Source of the DNA: an uncultured Alphaproteobacteria bacterium
GTDB lineage: Bacteria; Pseudomonadota; Alphaproteobacteria; Rhodobacterales; Rhodobacteraceae
DNA length: 64,000 bases
Assembly: GCA_902611475.1 (NCBI GenBank)
Contig: CACLZW010000005.1
Location: forward strand, 19,720-83,719
Direction: 5' to 3'
The position numbers and the translations under genes were made by a program. Below are positions 28,476-38,659 of the stretch, piece after piece. Every line of letters starts with the position of its first letter. Positions within the stretch are counted from its first letter, which is position 1. The notes under the pieces are model-generated. The model was given only the letters and a program-made list of their open reading frames with translations, searched no databases and was not told the DNA's origin.

Positions 28476-29280
28476 TGCTCTCTCCTTTTTTTTCCCAAGG
28501 TGCAGGTTTCTTTTCAAAAAAAGCCTTAATACCCTGTTTACCCTCCTCCGACTCCCAACTGCTCGCAAGAATATTTGTTGTTATCTCGAAAAAATCTTCT
28601 GCTTTCTTCCCTGTAAGACTCTTCAATAGCTCTTTTGATTTTCTAATTGCGTCCGGTGAACATTTTAATATGTTATCGATTTCCTGCAATTTTAATGATT
28701 GAATCTCTTTTTTATCCTTACAAACATAATGAATAAGACCCATCTTGTACGCCAATTCAGCATCAAAAATTTTACCACTGAAAAATACGTTACGACCGTA
28801 ACTTTCCCCTAATTTCTTAATTACAAATGGTCCAATTGTCGCGGGGATCAATCCTAACCTTGTTTCTGTGAGACCAAACTTTGAAGCTTGAGAAACAATT
28901 ACAGTGTCAGATACGGAGATTAGGCCTAGGCCTCCACCAAATGCACTTCCAGAGACTATAGAAATCAATGGCATTGGAAGACTATTCATTGTTGCCAACA
29001 TTTTTGACAGTGCTCTAGCCTCAACCAATTTTCCCTCTTTTGATTTTTTTTCTTGGTCTTTCATCCAATTCAAATCTCCTCCAGCACAAAATGTTTTCCC
29101 ATTTGCTTCAAGAAAAACTACTCGAATACTATCCTGCGATTTTAAATGCTGCCCAACTTCTTCTAACTCATCAATCATTTTTCTACTCATAGCGTTATGC
29201 TTATCGGGTCTATTCAACGTAATTTCGCACACGCCTTGAGCATTGATATTTACTTCAATTTCTTTAAATTTATTTTTCAC
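28465..29280 (-). CDS. liuC: Enoyl-CoA hydratase, probable methylglutaconyl-CoA hydratase
   Basis: Crotonase-fold enzyme, 271 residues. [11 protein letters not shown] and the oxyanion-hole segment [11 protein letters not shown], plus [18 protein letters not shown], are closer to LiuC-type methylglutaconyl-CoA hydratases than to generic fatty-acid crotonases. It would convert 3-methylglutaconyl-CoA to HMG-CoA, the step between MCC and HMG-CoA lyase encoded from 34253 onward. The GTG start overlaps the ureG stop (GTGA). It is separated from the rest of the leucine genes by the whole urease operon. Confidence 0.82.
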   Translation of the reverse strand: MKNKFKEIEVNINAQGVCEITLNRPDKHNAMSRKMIDELEEVGQHLKSQDSIRVVFLEANGKTFCAGGDLNWMKDQEKKSKEGKLVEARALSKMLATMNSLPMPLISIVSGSAFGGGLGLISVSDTVIVSQASKFGLTETRLGLIPATIGPFVIKKLGESYGRNVFFSGKIFDAELAYKMGLIHYVCKDKKEIQSLKLQEIDNILKCSPDAIRKSKELLKSLTGKKAEDFFEITTNILASSWESEEGKQGIKAFFEKKPAPWEKKGESNGQ

Positions 29281-29885
29281 ACTTTAAGATTTCCCATTTT
29301 CATAATCTCACCTTTTACAGCATCCACACCTTTTTCCTGCTTCAAATTAGTGAGCAAGACAGGTTTACCATTTCTTTTAGCAATAGCATCTTGAAGCATT
29401 TGGTCTACGGAAACATCTACATATTCCGCTAAATCAATTTTATTAATTATTAAAAGGTCCGATCTCATTATTGCAGGCCCCCCTTTTCGTGGTATTTCTT
29501 CTCCCATACAGACATCTATCATAAAGATCGTATAATCTACAAGTTCTGGACTGAAAGTTGCAGAGAGATTATCTCCTCCACTTTCCAATAAGATAAGATC
29601 GAGATCAGGAAATTTTTCGGACAGCTTATCTACTGCTTGTAGGTTGATAGACGCATCCTCTCTAATTGCTGTATGGGGACATCCACCCGTTTCTACTGCT
29701 AAAATCCTTTCCGAATTGATCACTTGTTTTTTCATTAATATTTCAGCATCCTCTTTCGTGTATATGTCATTTGTAATGACAGCCATTGATAGGGACTCTG
29801 AAAAGACCTTACATAAACTAGCTGTAAGGCTAGTTTTACCAGCTCCAACCGGTCCACCGAGACCAACTCTAAAGGCATCTCCCAT
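29277..29885 (-). CDS. ureG: Urease accessory GTPase UreG
   Basis: GTPase that drives nickel delivery to apo-urease. 202 residues with P-loop [10 protein letters not shown] (about 11-20), [11 protein letters not shown], the metal-binding CPH motif in [16 protein letters not shown], and [15 protein letters not shown]. All these are family hallmarks. It follows ureF by 12 bases and its stop overlaps the GTG start of liuC by four bases. Assignment is firm. Confidence 0.97.
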   Translation of the reverse strand: MGDAFRVGLGGPVGAGKTSLTASLCKVFSESLSMAVITNDIYTKEDAEILMKKQVINSERILAVETGGCPHTAIREDASINLQAVDKLSEKFPDLDLILLESGGDNLSATFSPELVDYTIFMIDVCMGEEIPRKGGPAIMRSDLLIINKIDLAEYVDVSVDQMLQDAIAKRNGKPVLLTNLKQEKGVDAVKGEIMKMGNLKV

Positions 29886-29897
29886 TTCAAAACTCCC

Positions 29898-30524
29898 CTA
29901 AGACTTAAATACTTTTCCTTGAAATTCTTCATGCAATAGTGTGCACGTATCGGTCAAATAACAAGAAGAAAATAAATCCTTGTCCTCCGATACGAGCACT
30001 TTTCGTGATATCTCATTTATTTTTTCAAAAAGATTTTTCAAAATGTTTGTTGATCTTTTATGGCCTAAAGGCAGGAGGCGCTGAGCAGCAGCGATCAAAT
30101 TACTTATACTCGATTGCAAGAATAAAGGCACTAATTCCTCTATCTTTAATTTATGTTTTTTCGCTGCGGTGCCAAGAGCAATAGGATAGGGAAGACCCAA
30201 TTGGGTATCGCTAGCTTTTGCGAAATTATCTCCTGTCATAACTTGCTCATTAAGTTTTAATGCAGAACAAGAAAAAGCCAAACATAATTCTGTTAAATTA
30301 TCTAAATCTTCATCTGTCGAAATTTGATAAGCCAGCTTTAAGAATATTGCGTCATTCCTTAAAAAACCATGTTCTAAATTATTTTCAATCCACACAACTA
30401 AATCAGCTTCATTTTTAACCATCGATTGACTAACAGCATACTCAAGCCCCTGTGAGAAATTAAAGCTTCCTATAGGAAAGCTTGGTGAGAGCCATTGAAA
30501 CATTAATTGGTTTTTTCTATGCAT
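29898..30524 (-). CDS. ureF: Urease accessory protein UreF
   Basis: All-helical assembly factor that gates UreG on the UreD-urease complex. 208 residues with WLSPSFPIGSFNFSQGLE near the N-terminus, the signature of the family, and LPYPIALGTAAKKH in the middle. It lies between ureE and ureG in the standard order. The sequence otherwise is weakly conserved, as usual for UreF. Confidence 0.94.
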   Translation of the reverse strand: MHRKNQLMFQWLSPSFPIGSFNFSQGLEYAVSQSMVKNEADLVVWIENNLEHGFLRNDAIFLKLAYQISTDEDLDNLTELCLAFSCSALKLNEQVMTGDNFAKASDTQLGLPYPIALGTAAKKHKLKIEELVPLFLQSSISNLIAAAQRLLPLGHKRSTNILKNLFEKINEISRKVLVSEDKDLFSSCYLTDTCTLLHEEFQGKVFKS

Positions 30525-30538
30525 GATACTTCAGATAA

Positions 30539-30985
30539 TTAGTGGGTATGGGTAAAAGTTCGGCCTACCCCATAAGCGCCTGATAGAGGGGTGAAGCAGT
30601 CCTGGAAATATGAAACTTTACAGTTTAGTTTTTCAAGCATATCTGCGATTACCTTATCTTCTCTTAGTATAACAGCGTCGTTACTGATAGCACAATTTAA
30701 ATGCCGATTGCCAATATGCCATATAGCTTTCATTAGATCGATCGTGTTTTCAGTTTCTATACGCATGAGTGCTTCTTTAGCGGCTAATACTCTTATCTTT
30801 TTTTTACTTCTTAAAATTAATGTACCATTAACTGGTAATTCAGTTGCTTTATCTAATGATAAAAAAAACTCATAACCAGTATCCGAAACAAGTTTTATTT
30901 TTCGTTTAAATCGTGCATCAAAATCAAGGGAAATTGTATCATCAAACTCCAAACTTTGAGCTGTCACCTTTTCAACCGTATCCAT
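30539..30985 (-). CDS. ureE: Urease accessory nickel chaperone UreE
   Basis: Nickel-binding metallochaperone. I chose the ATG at 30985, giving 148 residues, rather than an upstream start inside ureC; the two genes are then one base apart. The N-terminal domain has VSDTGYEFFLSLDKATEL; AIWHIGNRHLNCAI contains the family's conserved His. The tail ends FTHTH, a short histidine-rich end compared with the long His tails of some UreE proteins. Confidence 0.92.
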   Translation of the reverse strand: MDTVEKVTAQSLEFDDTISLDFDARFKRKIKLVSDTGYEFFLSLDKATELPVNGTLILRSKKKIRVLAAKEALMRIETENTIDLMKAIWHIGNRHLNCAISNDAVILREDKVIADMLEKLNCKVSYFQDCFTPLSGAYGVGRTFTHTH

Positions 30986-30986
30986 A

Positions 30987-32696
30987 TCAATATAAAAAAT
31001 ATCTCTGTGCCATAGGTAATTCTTTAGCGGGCTCACAAGTTATTAATTCTCCATTTAGCCGTACTTCATAAGTTTCAGGATCCACCTCAATCTCTGGACA
31101 TAGATTGTTCAGCTTCATACTTTTTTTGGATATGTTTCTCGTATTCTCTATAGGAACAATTTTTTTCCTTAAAGCAAGCTCATCTAGGCCTTTATTTTCA
31201 CTTGCCGATTGAGAAACAAATATGATTGAGTTTGTCTCCATTGACCTTCCATAGGCACCAAACATCGGTCTGCTATATACCGGTTGAGGAGTTGGGATAG
31301 ACGCGTTGGGATCTCCCATTTGAGCACAGGTAATAACACCACCTATCAGTACCATTTCCGGCTTTACACCAAAAAAAGCTGTATTCCATAAAACGAAGTC
31401 AGCTCTTTTTCCAATTTCTATACTGCCTATATGAGTTGACATACCATGCGCTATCGCTGGATTAATAGTGTATTTAGCTATATATCTTTTTATTCGCAAA
31501 TTATCATTGTCACCCTTCTCCTCCGACAATCTTCCTCGCTGCTTTTTCATTTTGTCAGCTGTTTGCCATGTTCTAATAATAACTTCTCCAACACGGCCCA
31601 TTGCTTGGCTATCGGAAGCAATAATAGACATTGCACCAACATCATGAAGTATATCTTCTGCTGCAATTGTTTCTTTTCTAATCCTGCTTTCTGCAAAAGC
31701 TACATCCTCGGGTATAGATTTATCAAGGTGGTGACAAACCATTAACATATCCAAATGCTCTTCAATAGTATTGATGGTGTATGGTCTGGTCGGATTAGTC
31801 GAGGAGGGAATAACATTTTCTTCTCCCGCAAGCTTAATAATATCCGGCGCGTGTCCACCTCCAGCTCCCTCCGTATGGAAAGCATGTATCGTTCGTCCAC
31901 CAATTGCTTTAATAGTATTTTCCACAAATCCACTTTCATTGAGTGTATCGGTATGAATCATTACTTGTACATCCAATTCATCAGCTACATTTAAACAGCA
32001 ATCGATAGCTCCTGGCGTCGTGCCCCAGTCTTCGTGCAGCTTTAGAGAAGAAGCGCCTGCCCTTACTTGTTCTCTTAGAGCCTCAGGTAGACTTGCATTC
32101 CCTTTCCCTGCGAAAGATAAATTCATTGGAAAGGCATCAGCTGATTGCAGCATTTTTCCAATGTTCCAAGGACCCGGCGTGCACGTGGTTGCTAGCGTTC
32201 CATGCGCAGGACCAGTTCCTCCTCCTAACATTGTTGTGAGTCCCGAATGAAGTGCGTCTTCAATTTGTTGGGGACAAATAAAATGAATATGAGCATCCAT
32301 CCCACCGGCTGTCAAAATTTTTCCTTCTCCAGCAATTACCTCTGTCGCTGGACCAACTATTATATTCACGCCACTTTGAATATCTGGATTTCCAGCTTTT
32401 CCTATAGAGTGGATCTTTCCATCTTTTACGCCGATATCTGCTTTATATATTCCTAAATAATCAATTACTAATGCATTAGTTACGACTAAATCAACTGCTC
32501 CATCTGCTCTCGTCAGTTGGCTCTGCCCCATTCCATCTCTTATGACTTTACCACCACCGAACTTTACCTCCTCACCATATACAGTGTAGTCGTGTTCAAC
32601 CTCTGCAAATAGTTCGGTGTCAGCCAATCTCACTCTGTCTCCAGTTGTTGGCCCAAAAATGCTTGCATACTTTTCTCTAGAGACTTTCTGCGCCAT
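30987..32696 (-). CDS. ureC: Urease alpha subunit
   Basis: Catalytic subunit, 569 residues, hydrolysing urea to ammonia and carbamate. Nickel ligands are in [12 protein letters not shown] and in the carbamylated-lysine segment [13 protein letters not shown]. The catalytic flap is [22 protein letters not shown]. All active-site residues I could check are present. It overlaps ureB by one base. The product lies in the cytoplasm with UreA and UreB. Confidence 0.98.
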   Translation of the reverse strand: MAQKVSREKYASIFGPTTGDRVRLADTELFAEVEHDYTVYGEEVKFGGGKVIRDGMGQSQLTRADGAVDLVVTNALVIDYLGIYKADIGVKDGKIHSIGKAGNPDIQSGVNIIVGPATEVIAGEGKILTAGGMDAHIHFICPQQIEDALHSGLTTMLGGGTGPAHGTLATTCTPGPWNIGKMLQSADAFPMNLSFAGKGNASLPEALREQVRAGASSLKLHEDWGTTPGAIDCCLNVADELDVQVMIHTDTLNESGFVENTIKAIGGRTIHAFHTEGAGGGHAPDIIKLAGEENVIPSSTNPTRPYTINTIEEHLDMLMVCHHLDKSIPEDVAFAESRIRKETIAAEDILHDVGAMSIIASDSQAMGRVGEVIIRTWQTADKMKKQRGRLSEEKGDNDNLRIKRYIAKYTINPAIAHGMSTHIGSIEIGKRADFVLWNTAFFGVKPEMVLIGGVITCAQMGDPNASIPTPQPVYSRPMFGAYGRSMETNSIIFVSQSASENKGLDELALRKKIVPIENTRNISKKSMKLNNLCPEIEVDPETYEVRLNGELITCEPAKELPMAQRYFLY

Positions 32697-33001
32697 TATA
32701 AATCACCCATTATTTTTTTATTAAATCCGTATACTTTTCTATGCCCATGAAAAGAAATTAAATTTACCGTTTTAGTTTGACCCGGTTCAAATCGTATCGC
32801 AGTTCCAGAGATAATATCAAGCCTCATACCCCTTGCTTTCTCTCTGGAAAATTTTAATGCTTCATTAGTCTCAAAAAAATGATAGTGACTTCCTACTTGA
32901 ATAGGACGGTCTCCTGTGTTGGACACCTCGACTTCTATAGCTTCTGAGCCTGAATTAATCTCTAACTCTTTATCTGATATAATTATTTCTCCTGGTATCA
33001 T
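32696..33001 (-). CDS. ureB: Urease beta subunit
   Basis: 101-residue structural subunit. It opens [16 protein letters not shown] and contains [19 protein letters not shown] and [12 protein letters not shown], all standard. Separate from ureA, which is the three-gene bacterial arrangement. It overlaps the ureC start by one base. Confidence 0.97.
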   Translation of the reverse strand: MIPGEIIISDKELEINSGSEAIEVEVSNTGDRPIQVGSHYHFFETNEALKFSREKARGMRLDIISGTAIRFEPGQTKTVNLISFHGHRKVYGFNKKIMGDL

Positions 33002-33009
33002 TTTTTCCT

Positions 33010-33312
33010 CTATCTGATTGGGTGATGCACTGTCACTAATTTAGTCCCATCTGGGAAAGTTGCTTCAACTTGAACCTCATGTATCATCTCGGCTACCCCC
33101 TCCATACAATCCTCTTTGGAAATTATGGTTCCTCCAGCTGACATAAGGTCCGCTACTGACCGACCGTCTCTCGCTCCTTCCATTACAAAATTTGTTATAA
33201 GAGCTATAGCTTCCGGATGGTTTAGTTTCACTCCCCTATTTTTACGGTCAGTTGCAACCATTGCTGCCACTGCTATCATTAGTTTATCTTTTTCACGAGG
33301 TGACAGATTCAT
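33010..33312 (-). CDS. ureA: Urease gamma subunit
   Basis: 100-residue subunit beginning [16 protein letters not shown], with [20 protein letters not shown] and the [18 protein letters not shown] end. Normal length. It lies 8 bases before ureB and 15 after ureD. Confidence 0.97.
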   Translation of the reverse strand: MNLSPREKDKLMIAVAAMVATDRKNRGVKLNHPEAIALITNFVMEGARDGRSVADLMSAGGTIISKEDCMEGVAEMIHEVQVEATFPDGTKLVTVHHPIR

Positions 33313-33327
33313 TTATATCTCCCTTAT

Positions 33328-34125
33328 TTATACTTTCCACACGTTAGGTGTATCTACTTGCCAAATCTCCAATAGTAGATGTATAGCTCTATCTTTAATT
33401 GCTTTTGCATCTGATCCAAACATTCGCACTAGCAAGCAATTATTTCTTAGACTGCTTCCAAAATATACATTTTCATTATCTTTTTTCATATTTTTTAATT
33501 TTTGTTCATAAGCCACTGCTTTAGCCCCTACATAATAAAATGACGCGTAAGACTTTATACCCTTTAAACCGGCGCAGTGTAGTGGGACACTTTCTTTCCA
33601 ACCTGACTGGTCAAAATATATCAGTTTATCTCCCTTATAAATTTTCCACTTATCATAAAAATTGGATTTTTTAATATTTTCTCCCATAGCAGACCGACCA
33701 AGAACTATCTGATCAAAGGCAAGAAATTCTGAATTATCTTCGATACGTATCGTAATCTTTCTTGAGAGGTCACTTTTTGAAAAAAGAATGGTATCTTGTG
33801 GTAGCCAAAGTAATTTACTGTTTTTACATACGAAAAAAGTTGCTTCGACCTCTGCTGATCCATTGCTCGCTTTATAAACTTTCTCGGACGCCTGTGTCGT
33901 TACGACAATCGAACTCTCTTCAGCAGCTTCTATCGAACATTCAAATTTATCACCTCCTGTAATACCGCCGGCTGTATTAATAACAACACACTCCTTAATT
34001 TTGGAAAAGTTTTTAGGGAAAAAGAGCCTTGACGAGCCTTCCTGATAAAGTTCGCCAATTCTATTCTGACTACCTCTAATTGTAGCCTTCAGTTTGCCTG
34101 TAGCTCTTTCAAGTGGCTGATACAT
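33328..34125 (-). CDS. ureD: Urease accessory protein UreD
   Basis: Scaffold that binds apo-urease and the UreFG complex. 265 residues with NTAGGITGGDKFE near residue 50 and TTQASEKVYKA after it, which are the family's best conserved motifs; QDTILFSKSDLSRK and an ILGRSAMGE-like turn (VLGRSAMGE) follow. It is the first gene of the urease operon, with a promoter-like TATAAT about 30 bases upstream. Confidence 0.94.
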   Translation of the reverse strand: MYQPLERATGKLKATIRGSQNRIGELYQEGSSRLFFPKNFSKIKECVVINTAGGITGGDKFECSIEAAEESSIVVTTQASEKVYKASNGSAEVEATFFVCKNSKLLWLPQDTILFSKSDLSRKITIRIEDNSEFLAFDQIVLGRSAMGENIKKSNFYDKWKIYKGDKLIYFDQSGWKESVPLHCAGLKGIKSYASFYYVGAKAVAYEQKLKNMKKDNENVYFGSSLRNNCLLVRMFGSDAKAIKDRAIHLLLEIWQVDTPNVWKV

Positions 34126-34153
34126 TTATTTCTAACAACTGGAACCTCTATTT

Positions 34154-34159
34154 ATTATA
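34154..34159 (-). promoter_or_regulatory. Candidate -10 box for the urease operon
   Basis: On the minus strand TATAAT occurs at 34159-34154, about 30 bases before the ureD ATG, in the 127-base gap behind the HMG-CoA lyase gene. The -35 region is weak. A TTACG-TTG-CGTAA dyad lies about 50 bases further upstream (34208-34220). It suggests that urease can be transcribed separately from the leucine genes. Confidence 0.4.
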
Positions 34160-34207
34160 CAACAAGCAAGATACTTCTAGTAGTTAAAATTAGAGGAAGA
34201 AGATACA

Positions 34208-34220
34208 TTACGTTGCGTAA
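34208..34220. promoter_or_regulatory. 13-base dyad TTACG-TTG-CGTAA upstream of urease promoter
   Basis: Perfect five-base inverted repeat with a three-base centre in the gap between the HMG-CoA lyase gene and ureD. Position upstream of a TATAAT box suits an activator site. The same half-sites occur as TTACGTAA in front of the HxlR gene at 56538-56545. No regulator is assigned. Confidence 0.3.
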
Positions 34221-34252
34221 ACAAACACAAACCCATGATGTCAGTACAGGTA

Positions 34253-35107
34253 TTAGTCTTGATTGATCTTACCTATATATTTTTCCGCAAACTTTATTTT
34301 ATCTAAATCTAAATCTTCATTGAAGCTGTTGATACCAAACGCCTCAATTAAACTGCGCGTATTTAAATTGCCTTTTGCACCGGGAGCATAAGGACACCCT
34401 CCAAGTCCACCTACTGCGGAGTCAAAGGTTGATAGTCCGTATTTTAGCCCGATTTCGACATTTCTTATAGCCGTATCCGATGTATCATGGAAATGTCCTG
34501 CAAGTTTTTTTTGATTTATCTCGGAACATAGCTCCTTTAGAAGTTCCTCTATAGTTTTAGGTGTACCCTTGCCTATTGTATCTCCTAAGGAAACTTCATA
34601 ACAACCCATTTCTAGGAGCTGTGACGCAACTTTGAGTACACTCTCTGGAGAAATTTTACCCTCATAGGGACATTCAACTATACACGATACATATCCTCTT
34701 ACTGGCACTTTTTTTTCACGAGCCTTTTTGAAAAGATCTCGGAATCTCGCTAAACTTTCGTCTATTGAGCAATTAACATTTTTTTTAGAAAAAGTCTCGG
34801 ACGCAGCAGCAAAGACTGCGACCTCATCTACCTTAGCGTGTAATGCATTTTCAAAACCCTTTAGGTTTGGTGTCAAAGCAGTGTATTTAACACCGTCTCC
34901 TCTTATAATTTCTTCAAAAATTTCATTGGTGCCCCTCATCTGAGGAACCCACTTTGCACTCACAAAACTACCGCATTCTATTTTGCCTATTCCCGTAGTA
35001 GTCAGGATATTAATTAGCTCAATTTTCTTATTTACTGGAATTTCCTTTTTGATGTTTTGCAGACCATCTCTGGGCCCTACCTCAAAAATGCTTATTGTCT
35101 CAACCAT
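34253..35107 (-). CDS. Hydroxymethylglutaryl-CoA lyase
   Basis: Last step of leucine degradation, splitting HMG-CoA into acetoacetate and acetyl-CoA. 284 residues with the catalytic EVGPRDGLQN at the N-terminus (8-17), the metal-site segment GHFHDTSDTAI, and the signature GGLGGCPYAPGAKGN carrying the catalytic cysteine. It follows mccA by one base, and the urease operon follows after a 127-base gap. Confidence 0.95.
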   Translation of the reverse strand: MVETISIFEVGPRDGLQNIKKEIPVNKKIELINILTTTGIGKIECGSFVSAKWVPQMRGTNEIFEEIIRGDGVKYTALTPNLKGFENALHAKVDEVAVFAAASETFSKKNVNCSIDESLARFRDLFKKAREKKVPVRGYVSCIVECPYEGKISPESVLKVASQLLEMGCYEVSLGDTIGKGTPKTIEELLKELCSEINQKKLAGHFHDTSDTAIRNVEIGLKYGLSTFDSAVGGLGGCPYAPGAKGNLNTRSLIEAFGINSFNEDLDLDKIKFAEKYIGKINQD

Positions 35108-35108
35108 C

Positions 35109-37058
35109 TTATTCTATTTCTAAAAGTGTCTCACCTTTTTCAATCAAGTCACCTTTTTTATTTTTTAATCCTATAACTTTCCCACTTTTAAGCGCAACTA
35201 ACTTGTACTCCATTTTCATTGCTTCTATGAATACGACTGCTTCATTTTTTGATACCACCTGCCCATTTTTCACCAAAATTTTTGCGATACTGCCGGTTAT
35301 AGGTGCAATAATTTTTCTCTCTTGCCCATCAACTTCATTGCTTTGATATATGTTAGTGATATTTTCAAAAACAAATTTTATTCCCTCCCTGTATAAATTT
35401 AGTATTTTGTCTTTTGCTTGGAAATCAAACCTGATCATTCTTTGGTTTACCTCAAATGAAATATTTGTTTTACTTGAGCAAACGTTTTCTACCACAAAAA
35501 TTTCATCTCCAAAATTTACTTGGAATTTTCTTCCATCACTTGAATTAATCTTTATCGGATAGCTTTTTTCTTGCTGTCTCAACAAAATATTTGCAGTACC
35601 AGTTCCCCATAGCCTCCACATTTTATTTTGCAATTGTGCTTCTGCGTTTAAAATAATTAGAGTAGCCGCTACTAAATCAGTTGGGTTTGGTGAAAGGTTT
35701 TTATATTTTAGAGCCAGATTATCAAGGTCTGTGATTTGGATTATATCCTTACGAAATATTTCGCTATTCAAAATGTAGCTCAGAAAATCTGTATTTGTTT
35801 TAATTCCCTGAACCTTTAATTCTTCTAAACAACCAATAAGCTTAGTCCTAGCTTCATCTCTATCCTTAGCATGCACTATAATTTTTCCTAACATTGGATC
35901 ATAAAATGTACTTACGTAGTCACCAGATCTTACGCCAAAATCAAATCTCCCCTCTTTTGGAAGATTTAAAGCTTGAATGAGCCCAGGGCTGGGTAAAAAG
36001 TCATTTTTAGGATCCTCTGCATATATTCTGGCCTCTATTGCATGTCCGCTGGGTATAACTTTATCAATATCTATATCTAGTTTTTTTCCTGCGGCAATGT
36101 TGATCTGTAACTCAACAAGATCCACACCTAAAATTTCTTCAGTAACAGGATGCTCGACCTGTAGTCTTGTATTCATTTCAAGAAAGAAAAAAGGTAAATC
36201 GTCCCTATGAGACTGGACATCGACTATGAATTCTATGGTTCCCAAGCTTCGATAATCTATTTTGTTAGCAATATCTATTGCTGCCTCATACATTCTTCGT
36301 TTTGTTGGTTCGGGAATTGATAAAGATGGAGCTTCTTCTAAAACTTTCTGGTATCTCCTTTGTGATGAACAATCACGTTCGAGTAGATGTATGCAATTTC
36401 CATGATTATCTCTTGCAATTTGAATCTCAATATGTTTTCCGCCTTTGATATATTTTTCAATTATCACCTCGTCGTCTTTGAAACTACTTCGCGCTTCTCT
36501 GGTAACTGCTTCAATAGAGTCTTGGAGATCACTTTCTCGATAAACAACCCTCATTCCTTTACCTCCACCACCGGCCGCGGCTTTGGCAATAACTGGAAAG
36601 CCTATTTCTTTAACTTTATTTTTATTCTCTACAGGTTTTTCCTTATCAACCAAAAAGCCATCAACCAATGGAATATTAGCTGACGATATAATTTCTTTCG
36701 CGTTATTCTTATTACCCATTGCTCTAATTGACTTCCAACTGGGGCCAATAAATTTAATTCCACTTGCCTCGACCTTTTTTGCAAAAAGATAGTTCTCTGA
36801 AAGGAAGCCATAACCAGGGTGTATCGCTTCGATCTTATTTTCCAACGCAATCTCAATAATTCTTTTTATATTTAAATAACTTTTTTTTGATTCCGCTTGG
36901 CCAATACAAACTGCAACGTCCGCCTCTTTTGTATGCAAAGAATGTTTGTCCGCTTCTGAATAGACCGCATACGTTTTTATCCCGAGGCGTCTAGCTGACT
37001 TAATTAAACGGCAAGCAATTTCTCCTCGATTAGCTATTAAGATACTTTTGAACATCAT
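35109..37058 (-). CDS. 3-methylcrotonyl-CoA carboxylase, alpha (biotin) subunit
   Basis: 649 residues. Biotin carboxylase part: ILIANRGEIACRLIKSAR (N-terminus), AAAGGGGKGMRVV (ATP-grasp loop), EMNTRLQVEHPVTEE, followed by the carboxyltransferase-binding middle. The C-terminal biotinyl domain carries EAMKMEY with the biotin lysine near residue 615. Propionyl-CoA carboxylase alpha is similar, but adjacency to ivd, the beta subunit and HMG-CoA lyase indicates the leucine enzyme. The ATG overlaps the mccB stop (TAATG). Confidence 0.92.
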   Translation of the reverse strand: MMFKSILIANRGEIACRLIKSARRLGIKTYAVYSEADKHSLHTKEADVAVCIGQAESKKSYLNIKRIIEIALENKIEAIHPGYGFLSENYLFAKKVEASGIKFIGPSWKSIRAMGNKNNAKEIISSANIPLVDGFLVDKEKPVENKNKVKEIGFPVIAKAAAGGGGKGMRVVYRESDLQDSIEAVTREARSSFKDDEVIIEKYIKGGKHIEIQIARDNHGNCIHLLERDCSSQRRYQKVLEEAPSLSIPEPTKRRMYEAAIDIANKIDYRSLGTIEFIVDVQSHRDDLPFFFLEMNTRLQVEHPVTEEILGVDLVELQINIAAGKKLDIDIDKVIPSGHAIEARIYAEDPKNDFLPSPGLIQALNLPKEGRFDFGVRSGDYVSTFYDPMLGKIIVHAKDRDEARTKLIGCLEELKVQGIKTNTDFLSYILNSEIFRKDIIQITDLDNLALKYKNLSPNPTDLVAATLIILNAEAQLQNKMWRLWGTGTANILLRQQEKSYPIKINSSDGRKFQVNFGDEIFVVENVCSSKTNISFEVNQRMIRFDFQAKDKILNLYREGIKFVFENITNIYQSNEVDGQERKIIAPITGSIAKILVKNGQVVSKNEAVVFIEAMKMEYKLVALKSGKVIGLKNKKGDLIEKGETLLEIE

Positions 37059-38659
37059 TACATCCTAAAGACACCGAACTTTGTGTCTTGAACAGGTGCA
37101 TTCATTGCAATTTCGAGAGATAACGCAACGACTTCTCTAGTTTTTCTGGGGTCGATAATTCCATCGTCCCACAAATGTGCAGACGCGAAAGTAGCTTCAG
37201 ACTTATGCGCAAACATGTCCAAAATTGGTTTTTTAATGCTATTTATTTCTTTCTCTGAAAGCTTCCTACCCTTTGATTTCGCTGCTACAATATTTACTTC
37301 TGCCATTACTCCAGCAGCCTGCTCACCCCCCATGACGGCAACCTTTGCATTAGGCCATGTCCACACAAATCGAGGCCCAAAAGCTCGACCACACATTCCG
37401 TAGTTACCAGCGCCATATGAGCCTCCCACTATAACAGTTATTTTAGGAACATTTGCACAAGATACGGCATGAACAAGTTTGGCACCATCGCTTGCGATCC
37501 CAGTTTGCTCATATTTTTTCCCGACCATAAATCCCGTTATATTTTGTAAAAAAAGTAAGGGTACTTTTCTTTGACAACAAAGTTCTATAAAGTGAGCCCC
37601 TTTTTTTGAACTCTCAGAAAACAAAACTCCATTATTTCCTATAATACCGACCTCAACTCCACAAACCTGAGCAAAACCGCATACAAGTGTTTCTCCATAA
37701 GTAGCTTTAAATTCTGAAAATTTGGATCCATCAACAATGCGCCCAATCAAATTGAATATATCGAAGCCTTTCTTTGGATCAGAATTCACAAACCCAAGTA
37801 GGTCATCCGGATCAAGCATTGGTGGATTATAATTTAAGCGTTTGTATTCCGGAATTGATGATAAATCACTTATAATCATTCTGGTTAAAGATATCGCATG
37901 CTCATCATTGTCGGCTAAATAATCGGCAACACCTGATAATCTCGCATGAGTGTCTCCACCACCTAGCGTTTCTGCATCGACAATTTCACCAGTTGCTTGT
38001 TTTAAAAGAGGTGGGCCAGCTAAAAATATTGTGCCCTGGTTCTTCACAATTATTGTTTGATCTGACATAGCAGGCAGATATGCCCCACCAGCAGTACACG
38101 ACCCCATAACAACCGCGATTTGTGGTATACCTCTCGCGCTCATTTGCGCCTGGTTGTAAAATATTCGTCCAAAATGATTTTTGTCAGGAAACACGTCATC
38201 CCAAGACGGTAGATTTGCACCACCACTATCTACAAGATAAATACATGGGAGATTATTTTCAGCTGCAATTTCCTGTGCTCTTAGGTGTTTTTTTACAGTC
38301 AAAGGATAGTAACTTCCACCCTTCACTGTTGCATCATTACAAATAATCATACAAAGTCTCTTCGAAACGAGCCCAACGCCTGCTATCGCACCAGCGGAAG
38401 GTACCTCATCTTTATACTCGCCGTTCGCAGCAAAGAGCCCAACTTCCAAAAAAAATGAACCCGTGTCAAGTAGATTTGCTACTCTGTCTCTTGGCAGCAT
38501 TTTACCTCTTTTTACATGGCGCGCTTTTGAATTTTCTGAGCCACCTGCTATCAGCCTTTTTGCCAAGCTATCCACTTTTTCAATGGCTTTCTCCATTGCA
38601 GAATAATTTTCTGTGAATTCCTTGGAATTAGTTGGTCTTTCAGACCCGACGTTTTTCAT
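37058..38659 (-). CDS. 3-methylcrotonyl-CoA carboxylase, beta (carboxyltransferase) subunit
   Basis: 533 residues in the two-lobed carboxyltransferase fold. [35 protein letters not shown], the [14 protein letters not shown] acyl-CoA site and [16 protein letters not shown] of the C-terminal lobe are all MCC-beta features. It carboxylates 3-methylcrotonyl-CoA with the alpha subunit. It overlaps ivd by one base and mccA by one base. Confidence 0.94.
   Translation of the reverse strand: MKNVGSERPTNSKEFTENYSAMEKAIEKVDSLAKRLIAGGSENSKARHVKRGKMLPRDRVANLLDTGSFFLEVGLFAANGEYKDEVPSAGAIAGVGLVSKRLCMIICNDATVKGGSYYPLTVKKHLRAQEIAAENNLPCIYLVDSGGANLPSWDDVFPDKNHFGRIFYNQAQMSARGIPQIAVVMGSCTAGGAYLPAMSDQTIIVKNQGTIFLAGPPLLKQATGEIVDAETLGGGDTHARLSGVADYLADNDEHAISLTRMIISDLSSIPEYKRLNYNPPMLDPDDLLGFVNSDPKKGFDIFNLIGRIVDGSKFSEFKATYGETLVCGFAQVCGVEVGIIGNNGVLFSESSKKGAHFIELCCQRKVPLLFLQNITGFMVGKKYEQTGIASDGAKLVHAVSCANVPKITVIVGGSYGAGNYGMCGRAFGPRFVWTWPNAKVAVMGGEQAAGVMAEVNIVAAKSKGRKLSEKEINSIKKPILDMFAHKSEATFASAHLWDDGIIDPRKTREVVALSLEIAMNAPVQDTKFGVFRM

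Noticed and set aside
33116..33511. Plus-strand frame opposite ureA and ureD
   Set aside because: Overlaps two firm urease genes; serine- and phenylalanine-rich composition typical of a complementary strand.
38122..38346. Short plus-strand frames such as this one opposite mccB
   Set aside because: Antisense to a strong gene, no SD and no conserved features.
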